Shown in pieces: positions 45,828 through 56,049 of a stretch of 64,000 nt of DNA. Below the pieces are notes generated by a model. It ran no database searches. It was not told the origin of the DNA and saw only the letters and a program-made list of their open reading frames with translations. The first letter of the stretch is position 1, and the number at the start of each line of letters is the position of its first letter. Location of the stretch: contig NZ_CVJQ01000001.1 of assembly GCF_001375595.1 (NCBI RefSeq), forward strand, positions 1,798,001-1,862,000, in the 5' to 3' direction. The stretch is from Phenylobacterium immobile (ATCC 35973). Lineage in GTDB: Bacteria > Pseudomonadota > Alphaproteobacteria > Caulobacterales > Caulobacteraceae. The position numbers and the translations under genes were made by a program.

Positions 45828-46280
45828 ATGCGGCTCTCCACGAAAGGACGTTACGCCGTGATGGCGATGGCGGATCTGGCTCGCCGCCAGAGCCCGTCCG
45901 AACGCGGCCTTTCGCTTGCCGATATCGCCGAGCGACAGGACATCTCCCTTTCCTATCTGGAACAGCTATTTGCGCGCCTGCGCCGCAAGGGCCTGGTGAT
46001 CAGCGCGCGTGGTCCGGGCGGCGGCTATCGCCTGGCGACAGCGGCCAGCGAAATCACCGTGGCGGCGATTATCCACGCCGTGGACGAGCCGCTGCACGCC
46101 ACCCGCTGCGAGGCGCTGGAACACCAGGGCTGCATGCATCGCGGCGAGCGGTGCCTGACCCACGATCTTTGGGATGACCTGGGCCGGCACATCGAGAACT
46201 TCCTGACCTCGGTCAGCCTGGCCGACGTCGCCGAAGGCCGCGTCGGCGGCCGCATGGGCGTGCGGGAGGCCGCGGAGTGA
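45828..46280 (+). CDS. iscR: Rrf2/IscR-family iron-sulfur regulator
   Basis: A 150-residue winged-helix regulator and first gene of the suf operon. The DNA-binding domain is [20 protein letters not shown] then [20 protein letters not shown]. The [2Fe-2S]-binding segment carries Cys94, Cys102 and Cys109 with His112 ([10 protein letters not shown] then RGERCLTH); the spacing C-x7-C-x6-C is wider than the E. coli C-x5-C-x5-C. In the cluster-bound state IscR represses its own operon. The ATG at 45828 begins the conserved [10 protein letters not shown]; the in-frame start at 45798 is less likely. Its stop overlaps the start of the next gene by four bases (GTGA). Confidence 0.92.
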   Translation: MRLSTKGRYAVMAMADLARRQSPSERGLSLADIAERQDISLSYLEQLFARLRRKGLVISARGPGGGYRLATAASEITVAAIIHAVDEPLHATRCEALEHQGCMHRGERCLTHDLWDDLGRHIENFLTSVSLADVAEGRVGGRMGVREAAE

Positions 46281-47430
46281 CTGCGGTCTACCTGGATCAT
46301 AACGCCACGACGACCGTGCGACCCGAGGCGGCCGAGGCGGTCGCGCGGGCGCTATCGGTCACGGGCAACCCGTCGTCGACCCATGCGGCCGGCCGTGCGG
46401 CCCGCGCGGGGCTGGAGGCTGCGCGCGCGCAGGTCGCCGCCTTGATCGCGGCGCCGGCCTCCACCGTGGTCTTCACCAGCGGGGGGTCGGAGGCCAACGG
46501 CCTCGCCATCGAGAGCGCGGTCGCCGGCGGATCACATCGCCTGATCATCTCGGCGATCGAGCATCCGAGCGTCCTGGAAACGGCGCAGGCGAGCGACGCG
46601 GCCATCGAGATCCTGCCGGTGGACAGCGATGGCGTCGTCGATTTGTCCTGGTTGGCCCGGCGGCTGAACGCCTGGGACGCCGCTGACGGCAGGCCCTTCG
46701 TGGCGATCATGCTGGCTAACAACGAGACCGGCGTGATCCAGCCGATCGCTGACGCCGCCACCCTGGTGCGCGCCGCCGATGGCTGGCTGCATGTCGATGC
46801 GATTCAAGCGGCGGGCAAGGTGGCGATCGATAGCCGGGGGATCGGGGCCGACACGCTAGCGATCTCGGCGCACAAAATTGGCGGGCCGCAAGGGATCGGC
46901 GCTCTGACATTCGGACCGCGCGCGGCCCTCCGTCGGCGGCTGCAGGGCGGCGGCCAGGAGCGCGGCTGGCGCGGTGGGACGGAGAACCGGCCCGGGATCA
47001 TGGGATTTGGCGTATCCGCCGAGGCCGCGATGCGTGGTCTCGACGCAGCGGGCCGCCAGGCGGGCTGGCGCGACTCCGCTGCGTTGGCCCTGAAGGCGCA
47101 CGGCGCCGTCGTGGCGGGCGAGGGCGCGCCCCGGATCGCCAATACGCTGAGCGTCGCTGCGGCAGGTTTCCCGTCTGAGATGCAGGTCATGACGCTGGAC
47201 TTGGCGGGCGTGATGGTCAGCGCAGGCGCGGCCTGTTCGTCCGGCAAGGTGAAGGCCAGCCCGGTGCTGGCGGCGATGGGCTTTGGCGACCTCGCCGGAT
47301 GCGCCATCCGCGTCAGCGGCGGCTGGGATACGACAGAGGCGGACTGGCGACGGTTCGCTGACGTCTGGGTGCAAGCATATCAACGGCATTCGGCGCGACG
47401 CGCGTCGGCCGCCGTGGGAGTAGGAGCCTA

Positions 47431-47431
<1 letters not shown>
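46277..47431 (+). CDS. Cysteine desulfurase (IscS/NifS-like), first of two in the operon
   Basis: A 384-residue PLP enzyme that releases sulfane sulfur from cysteine. Key features are [13 protein letters not shown], the PLP lysine Lys200 ([12 protein letters not shown]) and the sulfur-carrying Cys320 ([14 protein letters not shown]), which sits in the extended loop seen in group I (IscS/NifS) enzymes. It uses a GTG start overlapping iscR. Its stop overlaps the sufB ATG by one base. The operon later encodes a group II SufS, so this enzyme may supply sulfur for another branch (such as tRNA thiolation) or the same scaffold. Confidence 0.93.
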
Positions 47432-48899
<1,468 letters not shown>

Positions 48900-48900
<1 letters not shown>

Positions 48901-49259
48901 TGGCCCTGCGTGACGCCTACTACGCCAAGCTGAGCCGGCGCGACGAGGCCCAGGCTGCGGCCGAGCGTCCCTATCACGAGGCCCATGCTGCGCTGAAGGC
49001 GCTGTTCCAGGAGATCATGCGCGACCGCGAGCTCCTGGATTCCATGGGCGCAGAGGTCGAGCTGAACGGCGATGAGCTGCAGGTCGATCCGGGCCCGATC
49101 TTCATCCGCGCCAGCGTCGATAAGGCCGGTGATTACCATCTGACCTATGAGATCAAGGCGGCGGACGATCCCGAGGTTCGGACGGTCCCCGTGAAGACGA
49201 TCCCCGATATCGAGGAGGCGATCGCCGCCCTTCTCGTCGACTATGACGACCGCGATTAA
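48900..49259 (+). CDS. Uncharacterised suf-operon protein between sufB and sufC
   Basis: A 119-residue soluble protein with no cysteine and no signal peptide. The N-terminal half is helical and charged (LRDAYYAKLSRRDEAQAAAE then RPYHEAHAALKALFQEIMRD). The second half is strand-like with conserved-looking GDELQVDPGPIFIRASVDKA and DYHLTYEIKAADDPE, and ends acidic (IPDIEEAIAALLVDYDDRD). Its ATG overlaps the sufB TGA by one base, so translation is coupled to sufB, and sufC begins nine bases after its stop. I do not recognise a named family. The position implies a role in the SufBCD scaffold or its regulation, but this is inference from context only. Confidence 0.8.
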
Positions 49260-49268
49260 GTCTGGAAG

Positions 49269-50018
49269 ATGATGCTGAATATCAAAGACCTGCGCGCTGA
49301 AGTTCAAGGCAATGAGATCCTGAAAGGCCTCACTCTGGAAGTACCGGCCGGTGAGGTGCATGCCATCATGGGACCGAACGGCGCCGGCAAGTCGACGCTG
49401 TCCTATGTGCTGACCGGCCGCGACGGCTATGAAGTCACCGGAGGCTCAGCGAGCCTCGACGGCGAGGATCTGCTGGCGCTCGCGCCGGACGAGCGCGCCG
49501 CGCGCGGCGTCTTCCTGTCGTTCCAATATCCCCTGGAAATTCCAGGTGTTCCGGCGCTCACCTTCATTCGCACGGCGCTGAACGCGCAGCGCAAGGCGCG
49601 CGGCGAGGACGAGGTGACGGCGCCGGCGTTCCTCAAGCTCGCCCGGGAAAAGGCCGAGCTCCTGAAGATCGACTTCGACATGCTGAAGCGGGCGCTAAAC
49701 GTCGGCTTCTCCGGCGGCGAGAAGAAGCGGATGGAGATCTTCCAGATGTCCATCCTGGAGCCCCGCCTGCTGATCCTCGACGAGACGGATTCGGGCCTCG
49801 ACGTCGACGCCCTGCGGATCGTCTCGGAAGGCGTCAATGCGCTGCGCAGCGCCGACCGGGCGATGCTGGTGATCACCCACTACCAGCGCCTGCTCGACTA
49901 CATCAAACCCGACCGCGTCCATGTGCTGGCCGGCGGGCGTATCGCCGACAGCGGCGGGCCGGAGCTGGCCCTCACGCTGGAGCGCGAAGGCTACGAACGC
50001 TATGCGAGGGCCGCTTGA
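49269..50018 (+). CDS. sufC: Fe-S cluster assembly ATPase SufC
   Basis: A 249-residue ABC-type ATPase without membrane domain, binding SufB and SufD. Walker A is GPNGAGKST (residues 35-43), the signature is FSGGEKKRMEIFQM, Walker B is LLILDETDSGLD, and the switch His is in VITHYQRLL, all typical of SufC. ATP hydrolysis opens the SufBCD complex for cluster formation. The start codon is ATG ATG at 49269/49272. The stop overlaps the sufD TTG start by four bases (TTGA). Confidence 0.97.
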   Translation: MMLNIKDLRAEVQGNEILKGLTLEVPAGEVHAIMGPNGAGKSTLSYVLTGRDGYEVTGGSASLDGEDLLALAPDERAARGVFLSFQYPLEIPGVPALTFIRTALNAQRKARGEDEVTAPAFLKLAREKAELLKIDFDMLKRALNVGFSGGEKKRMEIFQMSILEPRLLILDETDSGLDVDALRIVSEGVNALRSADRAMLVITHYQRLLDYIKPDRVHVLAGGRIADSGGPELALTLEREGYERYARAA

Positions 50019-51043
50019 GCTTGAAAGCCGCCATTGCGGCGCGCGACCTCGCCCAGCTGCCGAGCCGGCGCGACGAGGACTGGCGCTGGACGGACATCCG
50101 CGGCCTGATCCGGGTCTTGCCCGAGGCATCACAAGGCCATGCGGGCGCGGTGGGCGAGGGGCCGTTCGACGCCCTGGCCGATCGCCATGTCCGCGTAGTC
50201 AACGGCCTCGGCGGGGAGGCCATCGCGGTCGCCGCCGGTGAGACGACGACCGTGGCTCTGCGGTTCGTGTCGATCGCCGCCGGCGCCCACACGGCCTCGG
50301 TGACGGTGGACGTCGCCCCGGGCGGTCGCTTGACCTTGCTGGAAAGCTATGAGGGCGACGAGGGCGGCTATGTCGTCCAGGCCGGCCTGTCGATCACCCT
50401 GGGCGAGGGCGCTGAGGTTGAGCGCATCGTCCTGGCGCGCGACGGCGCCTTGGGCGTCAGCGTCAGCGAGGCCGATGTCGTGCTCAGCCCGCAGGCTAGC
50501 TTCAGGCAGACCGTGGTCACCGACGGCGCGCGCCGCCAACGGCTGGAAACACGCGTCGCCCATCCCGGCGGCGGGGCCCTGGCGCGTCTCGATGGGATCT
50601 ATCTGCTGGACGGTCAGCAACACGCGGACCTGACCACCGTGCTCGATCACCGCGGGCCGGATGGCCGCACCGACCAGCTGACCAAGGGCGTGGTGCGCAA
50701 CCAGGCGCGGGCGGTGTTCCAGGGACGCATCGTTGTCCATCAGGGCGCGGATCAGACCGATGCGCGGATGGGCCACCACGCCCTGATCCTTTCCGACCAG
50801 GCCGAAGTCGACGCCAAGCCGGAACTGCAAATCTGGGCCGATGACGTGTCGTGCAGCCACGGCAACACCATCGGCGCGCTGGACGACGAGGCGTTGTTCT
50901 ACGCCCGTCAGCGGGGCATGCCGTTCGAGACGGCGCGCGCCCTGCTGATCGAGGCCTTCGTCGGCGAGGTCGCCGACCGGATCAGCCATGACGGCGCCCG
51001 CGAGGTCGTGCGCGCGTTCGCCGCCAGCCGCCTGGAAGCCTGA
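50015..51043 (+). CDS. sufD: Fe-S cluster assembly protein SufD
   Basis: A 342-residue partner of SufB and SufC. It begins with TTG inside the sufC stop, giving MSLKAAIAARDLAQLPSRRD, and has the early EDWRWTDIRGLI segment of SufD. The C-terminal core has DGRTDQLTKGVVRNQARAVF, TDARMGHHALILSDQAEVDAK, PELQIWADDVSCSHGNTIGA and LLIEAFVGEVADRI. The conserved CSHG is the cluster-site region shared with SufB. At about 340 residues it is shorter than the E. coli protein (about 420), mainly in the N-terminal region. sufS starts three bases after its stop. Confidence 0.94.
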   Translation: MSLKAAIAARDLAQLPSRRDEDWRWTDIRGLIRVLPEASQGHAGAVGEGPFDALADRHVRVVNGLGGEAIAVAAGETTTVALRFVSIAAGAHTASVTVDVAPGGRLTLLESYEGDEGGYVVQAGLSITLGEGAEVERIVLARDGALGVSVSEADVVLSPQASFRQTVVTDGARRQRLETRVAHPGGGALARLDGIYLLDGQQHADLTTVLDHRGPDGRTDQLTKGVVRNQARAVFQGRIVVHQGADQTDARMGHHALILSDQAEVDAKPELQIWADDVSCSHGNTIGALDDEALFYARQRGMPFETARALLIEAFVGEVADRISHDGAREVVRAFAASRLEA

Positions 51044-51045
51044 GC

Positions 51046-52260
51046 ATGGCCTTCGACGTGCAGGCGGTTCGGGCGCAGTTCCCCATCCTGTCGCGCCAAG
51101 TGCACGGCAAACCTTTGATCTATCTGGACAGCGCCGCCTCGGCCCAGAAGCCGCGAGCGGTGATCGACGCCATGGTCCAGGCGATGGAACATTCCTACGC
51201 CAATGTGCACCGCGGCCTGCATACCTTGGCCAATGAGACGACGGACGCCTACGAGGCGGCGCGGCGCCAGGCGGCCGAGCTGATCGGCGCCGATATCAAT
51301 GAGGTGGTCTTCACCAAGGGCGCCACTGAGGCGATCAACCTGGTCGCCGCGGGCCTGGGGGCGAGCCTGCAGGCGGGCGACGAGGTCCTGCTGACCGAGA
51401 TGGAGCACCACGCCAACATCGTGCCGTGGCACTTCCTGCGCGAGCGCAAGGGGGTGGTCCTGAAGTTCGCCAAGGTGCGCGACGACGGATCGCTGGATAT
51501 CGACAGCTTCAAAGCGCTGCTGAGCGACAAGACCAAGGTCGTGGGCGTTAGCCACATGTCCAATGTCCTGGGCACGGTCAATCCGCTCGCCGAGTTGATC
51601 GCTCTGGCTCATGACGCGGGCGCGGTCGTCTTGGTCGATGGCTGTCAGGCGATCGTCCATGAGATCGTCGATGTGAAGGTGCTGGACGCCGACTTCTACG
51701 TCTTCTCCGGCCACAAGCTCTACGGGCCGACCGGCATCGGCATCCTCTATGGCAAGGCCGAGGCCTTGGCGGCGTTGCCGCCGTACCAGGGTGGCGGCGA
51801 GATGATCGGCCAGGTGTCGCTGGAGGCGATCACCTATGCCGACCCGCCGCATCGGTTTGAGGCCGGCACGCCGCCGATTCTCGAGGCGATCGGACTGGGC
51901 GCGTCGATATCGTGGTTCCGGTCGCTGGATCGCGAGGCGGTCGTGGCCCATGAGGCGGCGCTCTACGCCCGGGTGCGCGACGGCCTGAGCGGTGCGAACT
52001 GGCTGCGCGTGATTGGTGAAGCGCCAGGCAAGGGGCCGATCCTGGCCTTCACCGTCGAGGGCGCCCATGCCCATGACGTGGCTCAGATCCTGGATCGGTA
52101 TGGGGTGGCGGTGCGCGCCGGGACCCATTGCGCCGAGCCGCTGATGAAACGTTTTGACCTGACGTCCAGTGCGCGAGCATCTTTCGCACTATATAACACC
52201 GAGGAAGAGGCCGACGCCTTCGTAGAGGCCCTCTTCAAAGCCCAAGCCTTCTTTGCCTAG
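51046..52260 (+). CDS. sufS: Cysteine desulfurase SufS
   Basis: A 404-residue group II cysteine desulfurase. The start MAFDVQAVRAQFPILSRQV and the early YLDSAASAQKP are typical. Lys224 (FSGHKLYGPTG) binds PLP, and Cys362 (RAGTHCAEPL) carries the persulfide in a short loop, which usually requires a sulfur acceptor (SufE or SufU). No such acceptor gene is seen nearby, so either it is elsewhere or SufB acts directly. The next gene, sufT, starts nine bases after the stop. Confidence 0.96.
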   Translation: MAFDVQAVRAQFPILSRQVHGKPLIYLDSAASAQKPRAVIDAMVQAMEHSYANVHRGLHTLANETTDAYEAARRQAAELIGADINEVVFTKGATEAINLVAAGLGASLQAGDEVLLTEMEHHANIVPWHFLRERKGVVLKFAKVRDDGSLDIDSFKALLSDKTKVVGVSHMSNVLGTVNPLAELIALAHDAGAVVLVDGCQAIVHEIVDVKVLDADFYVFSGHKLYGPTGIGILYGKAEALAALPPYQGGGEMIGQVSLEAITYADPPHRFEAGTPPILEAIGLGASISWFRSLDREAVVAHEAALYARVRDGLSGANWLRVIGEAPGKGPILAFTVEGAHAHDVAQILDRYGVAVRAGTHCAEPLMKRFDLTSSARASFALYNTEEEADAFVEALFKAQAFFA

Positions 52261-52269
52261 AGCGCCCAA

Positions 52270-52620
52270 ATGACCGAAGCCGTCGAACCCGTCGCCAAGC
52301 TCGACCAGACTGTCCTCGACAACCTGACCGACCAGATCATCGAGCAGCTGAAGACCGTGTTCGACCCGGAAATCCCGGTGGACGTCTACGAGCTGGGCCT
52401 CATCTATGAGGTCGATATCTCGGATGAGCTCGACGTGACCGTCGAGATGACCCTGACCGCGCTGGGCTGCCCGGTGGCCGGAGAGATGCCGGGCTGGGTC
52501 AAGGACGCGGTTCTGAAGGTGCCGGACTTGAAGTCGGTGCGCGTCGCGCTCACCTTTGAGCCGCCGTGGGATCCGTCCCGGATGTCCGACTCGGCCAAGC
52601 TGCAATTGAACATGCTCTGA
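52270..52620 (+). CDS. sufT: SufT-type MIP18/DUF59 iron-sulfur maturation protein
   Basis: A 116-residue protein of the MIP18/DUF59 family. FDPEIPVDVYELGLIYEVDI is diagnostic, and the conserved cysteine Cys67 lies in LTALGCPVAGEMPG. The family helps mature certain iron-sulfur proteins, and SufT commonly sits in suf operons. The C-terminus (FEPPWDPSRMSDSAKLQLN) matches the family's W-x-x-x-x-M-S-x-x-A-K ending. Its TGA overlaps the next ATG by one base, so translation of the A-type carrier is coupled. Confidence 0.94.
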   Translation: MTEAVEPVAKLDQTVLDNLTDQIIEQLKTVFDPEIPVDVYELGLIYEVDISDELDVTVEMTLTALGCPVAGEMPGWVKDAVLKVPDLKSVRVALTFEPPWDPSRMSDSAKLQLNML

Positions 52621-53030
52621 TGGAAACAATCGGCGTCACCCCCCAGCTGCGTCCGCGCCGCCCGCGGCCCAAGGTCGTCACCCTGACCGAGCGTGCGGCT
52701 GAGCGAGTGCGCGAGATCATGGCGCGGAAGGCCCAGGATGCCGCTGAACCGCCGTATCTGGGCTTGCGCGTCGGCGTGAAGAACGGCGGTTGCGCTGGGC
52801 AGGAGTATGTCCTGGACTACGCCACCGAGGCCGGACCGCTGGACGAGGTGGTTGAAGACAAGGGCGTGACGATCCTGGTTGAGCCCAAGGCTGTGCTTTT
52901 CCTGATCGGCACAGAGATCGATTACGAGGTGAGCAAGCTCTCGGCCAAGTTCACCTTCCGCAATCCCAACGAGACCGACGCCTGCGGTTGCGGCGAGAGC
53001 GTGACGATCGTCCCGGCGACCGACGCTTAA
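52620..53030 (+). CDS. sufA: A-type iron-sulfur carrier (SufA/IscA family)
   Basis: A 136-residue A-type carrier protein that takes clusters from the SufBCD scaffold to target proteins. The three cysteine ligands are Cys58 (GGCAGQEY), Cys122 and Cys124 (ACGCGES). An N-terminal 18-residue basic/proline extension (RPRRPRPKVVTLTERAAERV) precedes the normal core. As last gene of the operon it completes the set iscR to sufA. The start overlaps the sufT stop. A weak hairpin follows at 53043-53063. Confidence 0.93.
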   Translation: METIGVTPQLRPRRPRPKVVTLTERAAERVREIMARKAQDAAEPPYLGLRVGVKNGGCAGQEYVLDYATEAGPLDEVVEDKGVTILVEPKAVLFLIGTEIDYEVSKLSAKFTFRNPNETDACGCGESVTIVPATDA

Positions 53031-53042
53031 GGCGCGGGCCAT

Positions 53043-53063
53043 CTTCTCCCGCAAACGGGGAAG
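53043..53063. terminator. Weak hairpin between sufA and the convergent Rieske gene
   Basis: CTTCTCCCG pairs with CGGGGAAG across CAAA with one bulged base. No T-run follows. It lies between two convergent genes and may act as a shared terminator. Confidence 0.35.
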
Positions 53064-53075
53064 GGACCGACTTAC

Positions 53076-54452
53076 CTAGATCAGGTCGCCGTGGGCCGGC
53101 GGCTTGGTGTGGTTGGCTTTCAGGGTCGCCCAGCTGTCGGCGTCCATCCATTCCGTCCAGATCCGGTAGGTCCAGAGCTGGGCGTGTTCGTTGATATTGG
53201 TGTCGACGTGGGCGACGCCTTCGATCACCTGGACCGGCGTCTTGTTCAGACCCATCGAAAAGTTCAGCGGATAGCGCTGGGCGATCACACCCTTCATGGC
53301 GCGCGTGGACTGGTCCCAATTCTCTCCGTCGTCCTGCTCCAGCAGGCCAGCGGCGCCGAACACGTGGTTCTCGGAGTTGATAATCTCCTTCTTCTTCGCC
53401 TCGCTGGCGTCCTTCGGCACGAAGCTGAACCACCAGATCTCGGTGTTCAGCGGCCCCCGGGGCAGACGCAGCGACAGCTGGTAGGCGCCGGTGGACACCC
53501 ACAGGTTCGGGAAGATGTTGGGGTGGCCGGAGGTGTCCACGCCGACCTCGCCCAGGGCGGCGCGGCCTTGCGGCGTATCACGGTAGAGATCTTCCATGAT
53601 CGGCTCGATCCGGTCGGCCATCGAGCGTCGCGCGTCGCGGGCTTCCTGGCTGCCGCGCGGGCCGCCAATGGCGTGGCCATAGGCTCCGAACACCACGCGG
53701 TGGCCGCGCGACATCCCCACAGCGCGAGCCTTTTCCAGCACGGCGTGGTCTTCCGGCGTGAGCTTCGAGCCGCCGCGCAGCATGCCGACCATGAACGCTG
53801 AGGCGTGGCTGATCTGCGGGTGGTACCAGTCGAACAGGTTGTCGACGGCCAGCTTCCAGTTGCAGCCGATCAGGTTCTTCTGGACGCCCTCGACGATCAC
53901 CATGTCGCCACGCTCGGCGATCAGGTCGATGCTCATCCGGCCGACTTCCCCGAGGTATTCCTCAAGGTCCGGGGCTTCCGGATCCATGGTGGCGAAGACG
54001 AAACCCTTGTAGCTGGCCACCTTGCCGGCCTTCACCAGGCCCCACTGCGACTTGTCGAGTTGCTCGTGGTAGAAATCCTTGTAGCCGGGAACGCCGATCA
54101 GCTGGCCGTCGAGGCCATAGGTCCAGCCGTGGTAAGTGCAGAGGAACGAGCGGGCGTTGCCGCTCTCGGCCCGGCAGACCGCGTTGCCGCGGTGGCGGCA
54201 GCTGTTCAGCAGGACCTGCAGCTCGCCCTTCTTGTCGCGGGTGGCGATCACCGATTCTTCGCCGATGAAGCTCAGGAAGAAGTCGCCGGCCTTCGGGATC
54301 TGGCTCTCGTGGCACATGAAGTTCCACGCGCGGGCGAAGATGCGCTCCAGCTCGAGTTGGTAGATATCTGCATCAGCGAACATTGCCCGATCGACCGTGC
54401 CGGTCTCGACATCGACCATCGTCCTGAACGGGGTCTTCATCTCGTGCAGCAT
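53076..54452 (-). CDS. Rieske-type ring-hydroxylating oxygenase alpha subunit (paralogue 1)
   Basis: A 458-residue oxygenase component. The Rieske [2Fe-2S] ligands are Cys85/His87 (NSCRHRGN) and Cys105/His108 (LCTYHGWTY). The mononuclear iron site is D208-x2-H211-x4-H216 (FDWYHPQISH), with a third carboxylate likely in LLEQDDGENWD. These enzymes hydroxylate aromatic or other substrates using electrons from a reductase. No beta subunit, ferredoxin or reductase gene adjoins, so it may be an alpha-only type. Residues 33-165 differ from paralogue 2 (54576-55916) at only one position, while the catalytic domain is much more diverged, with paralogue 1 having its own insert near residues 220-245. 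Substrate unknown. Confidence 0.9.
   Translation of the reverse strand: MLHEMKTPFRTMVDVETGTVDRAMFADADIYQLELERIFARAWNFMCHESQIPKAGDFFLSFIGEESVIATRDKKGELQVLLNSCRHRGNAVCRAESGNARSFLCTYHGWTYGLDGQLIGVPGYKDFYHEQLDKSQWGLVKAGKVASYKGFVFATMDPEAPDLEEYLGEVGRMSIDLIAERGDMVIVEGVQKNLIGCNWKLAVDNLFDWYHPQISHASAFMVGMLRGGSKLTPEDHAVLEKARAVGMSRGHRVVFGAYGHAIGGPRGSQEARDARRSMADRIEPIMEDLYRDTPQGRAALGEVGVDTSGHPNIFPNLWVSTGAYQLSLRLPRGPLNTEIWWFSFVPKDASEAKKKEIINSENHVFGAAGLLEQDDGENWDQSTRAMKGVIAQRYPLNFSMGLNKTPVQVIEGVAHVDTNINEHAQLWTYRIWTEWMDADSWATLKANHTKPPAHGDLI
53965..54353 (-). repeat. High-identity tract shared with paralogue 2 (copy A)
   Basis: This segment of the first Rieske gene aligns without gaps to 55429-55817 in the second. 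By eye I count about 27 mismatches in 389 bases (about 93% identity), mostly synonymous. Outside the tract similarity falls sharply, so a gene conversion event is the likely cause. Confidence 0.75.
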
Positions 54453-54575
54453 CGGGGATCCTCCGAAAAACGATCAGGCGAAGCCGCCCTTATTTTTCGG
54501 AGGAGCTTAACCGCGCGGATGCTTGGCGCATAGCGGCATGACACGCGCCCTGCCGAGCGCTCGGGATCTAGGGAT

Positions 54576-55916
54576 CTAGACCAGTTCGCCGGCCTTCGGC
54601 GGGGCCGTGTGCTGGGCCTTCAGCACAGCCCAGCTTTCCGCGTCCATCCAGTCGGCCCAGTTGCGGTAGGTCCACAGCTGGGCATGTTCGTTGATGTGGG
54701 TATCTATGTGGGCATGGCCACGCTCGCCCACCTTGGTCACCCCGGTTCCAATCGCCATGGAGAAGTTCAGCGGATAGCGCTGGGCGACCACGCCGCGGGT
54801 GGCGCGGGTGGATTGGTCCCAGTTCTCACCGTCGTCCTGCTCAAGCATGCCGGCGGCGCCGAAGGTGCGGTTGGCGCGGTCCATGCGAATCTTGCGCTCG
54901 GCGTCGGACAGACCCTGCGGGAGCAGGGTGAACCACCAAAGCTCGGTGTTTCCGGGTCCGCGCGGCAGGCGCAGGCAGATCTGGTTGCCGGTGATCCACA
55001 TGTTCGGGAAGATGTTCGGGTGGCCCGATGTGTCGGCCATGTCGCCCAAGGCCTCGGCGACTTCGGGCCTTTTGCGCCATTCCTGGTTCAGGAACTGATC
55101 GAGGGGTTTGCCCTCAGCCTTCATTTCTTCGACGATTTCCCATAGCCGCGGCTGGATCTTGTTGCCGCCGATCGCATGGCCGTAGTCGCCCAGTGTCACC
55201 CGGTGGTTCCACGGAGTGAAAAGGCCGGTCTCGGCGTGCTTGCGAGCGCCTGACATGGTGGCCGAGGCGTGGCTGATATCGACGTGATAGAAGTCGAAGA
55301 GGTTGTCGACAGCCAACTTCCAGTTGCAGCCGATGATGTTCTTTTGGACACCCTCGACGATCATCATCTCGCCCTGGCCGCTGAGAAGATCGAGTGCGAG
55401 ACGGGCGACGGGGCCCAGGAACTCTTCCAGGTCCGGGGCTTCCGGATCCATGGTGGCGAAGACGAAACCCTTGTAGCTGGCCACCTTGCCAGCCTTCACC
55501 AGGCCCCACTGCGACTTGTCGAGCTGCTCGTGGTAGAAGTCCTTGTAGCCCGGGACGCCGATCAACTGGCCGTCCAGGCCGTAGGTCCAGCCGTGGTAGG
55601 TGCACAGGAACGATCGCGCATTGCCGGCTTCCGCGCGACAGACCGCATTGCCACGGTGGCGGCAGCTGTTCAGCAAGACCTGGAGCTCGCCCTTCTTGTC
55701 ACGAGTCGCGATCACCGATTCTTCGCCGATGAAGCTCAGGAAGAAATCGCCGGCCTTCGGGATCTGGCTCTCGTGGCACATGAAGTTCCACGCGCGGGCG
55801 AAGATGCGCTCCAGCTCCAGCTCATAGATGGATTGGTCGGCGAAAATGGCGCGTTCAACGGTGCCTTTTTCGGCGTCGACCATGGTGTGGAACGGCGTCT
55901 TGATCTCGTGCAGCAC
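54576..55916 (-). CDS. Rieske-type ring-hydroxylating oxygenase alpha subunit (paralogue 2)
   Basis: A 446-residue homologue of the neighbouring 53076-54452 gene, in the same orientation and with the same two-domain plan. Rieske ligands are in NSCRHRGN and LCTYHGWTY, the iron site in FDFYHVDISH, and EQDDGENWD is retained. The catalytic domain differs from paralogue 1 in the segment around ATMSGARKHAETGLFTPW, suggesting another substrate. The first 32 residues show about nine differences from paralogue 1, whereas residues 33-165 show one. The gap of 123 bases to paralogue 1 may hold a separate promoter. No electron-transfer partner gene is adjacent. Confidence 0.9.
   Translation of the reverse strand: MLHEIKTPFHTMVDAEKGTVERAIFADQSIYELELERIFARAWNFMCHESQIPKAGDFFLSFIGEESVIATRDKKGELQVLLNSCRHRGNAVCRAEAGNARSFLCTYHGWTYGLDGQLIGVPGYKDFYHEQLDKSQWGLVKAGKVASYKGFVFATMDPEAPDLEEFLGPVARLALDLLSGQGEMMIVEGVQKNIIGCNWKLAVDNLFDFYHVDISHASATMSGARKHAETGLFTPWNHRVTLGDYGHAIGGNKIQPRLWEIVEEMKAEGKPLDQFLNQEWRKRPEVAEALGDMADTSGHPNIFPNMWITGNQICLRLPRGPGNTELWWFTLLPQGLSDAERKIRMDRANRTFGAAGMLEQDDGENWDQSTRATRGVVAQRYPLNFSMAIGTGVTKVGERGHAHIDTHINEHAQLWTYRNWADWMDAESWAVLKAQHTAPPKAGELV
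55429..55817 (-). repeat. High-identity tract shared with paralogue 1 (copy B)
   Basis: Counterpart of 53965-54353 at a constant offset of 1464 bases. It covers the Rieske domain coding region, including exact runs of over 50 bases at both ends of the tract. Confidence 0.75.
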
Positions 55917-56049
55917 GGCGGCCTACCCCCAGCGACTTTATGCGGAACGTTGGTCTCCCGCCGCATGCAAGTTGCTGCCGGCCTCATCAAAGAGCAAGCC
56001 GGCCCGATGTGCAGAACCGGGCAAGTTCATTCTGAAATGGGCCAGGTCG

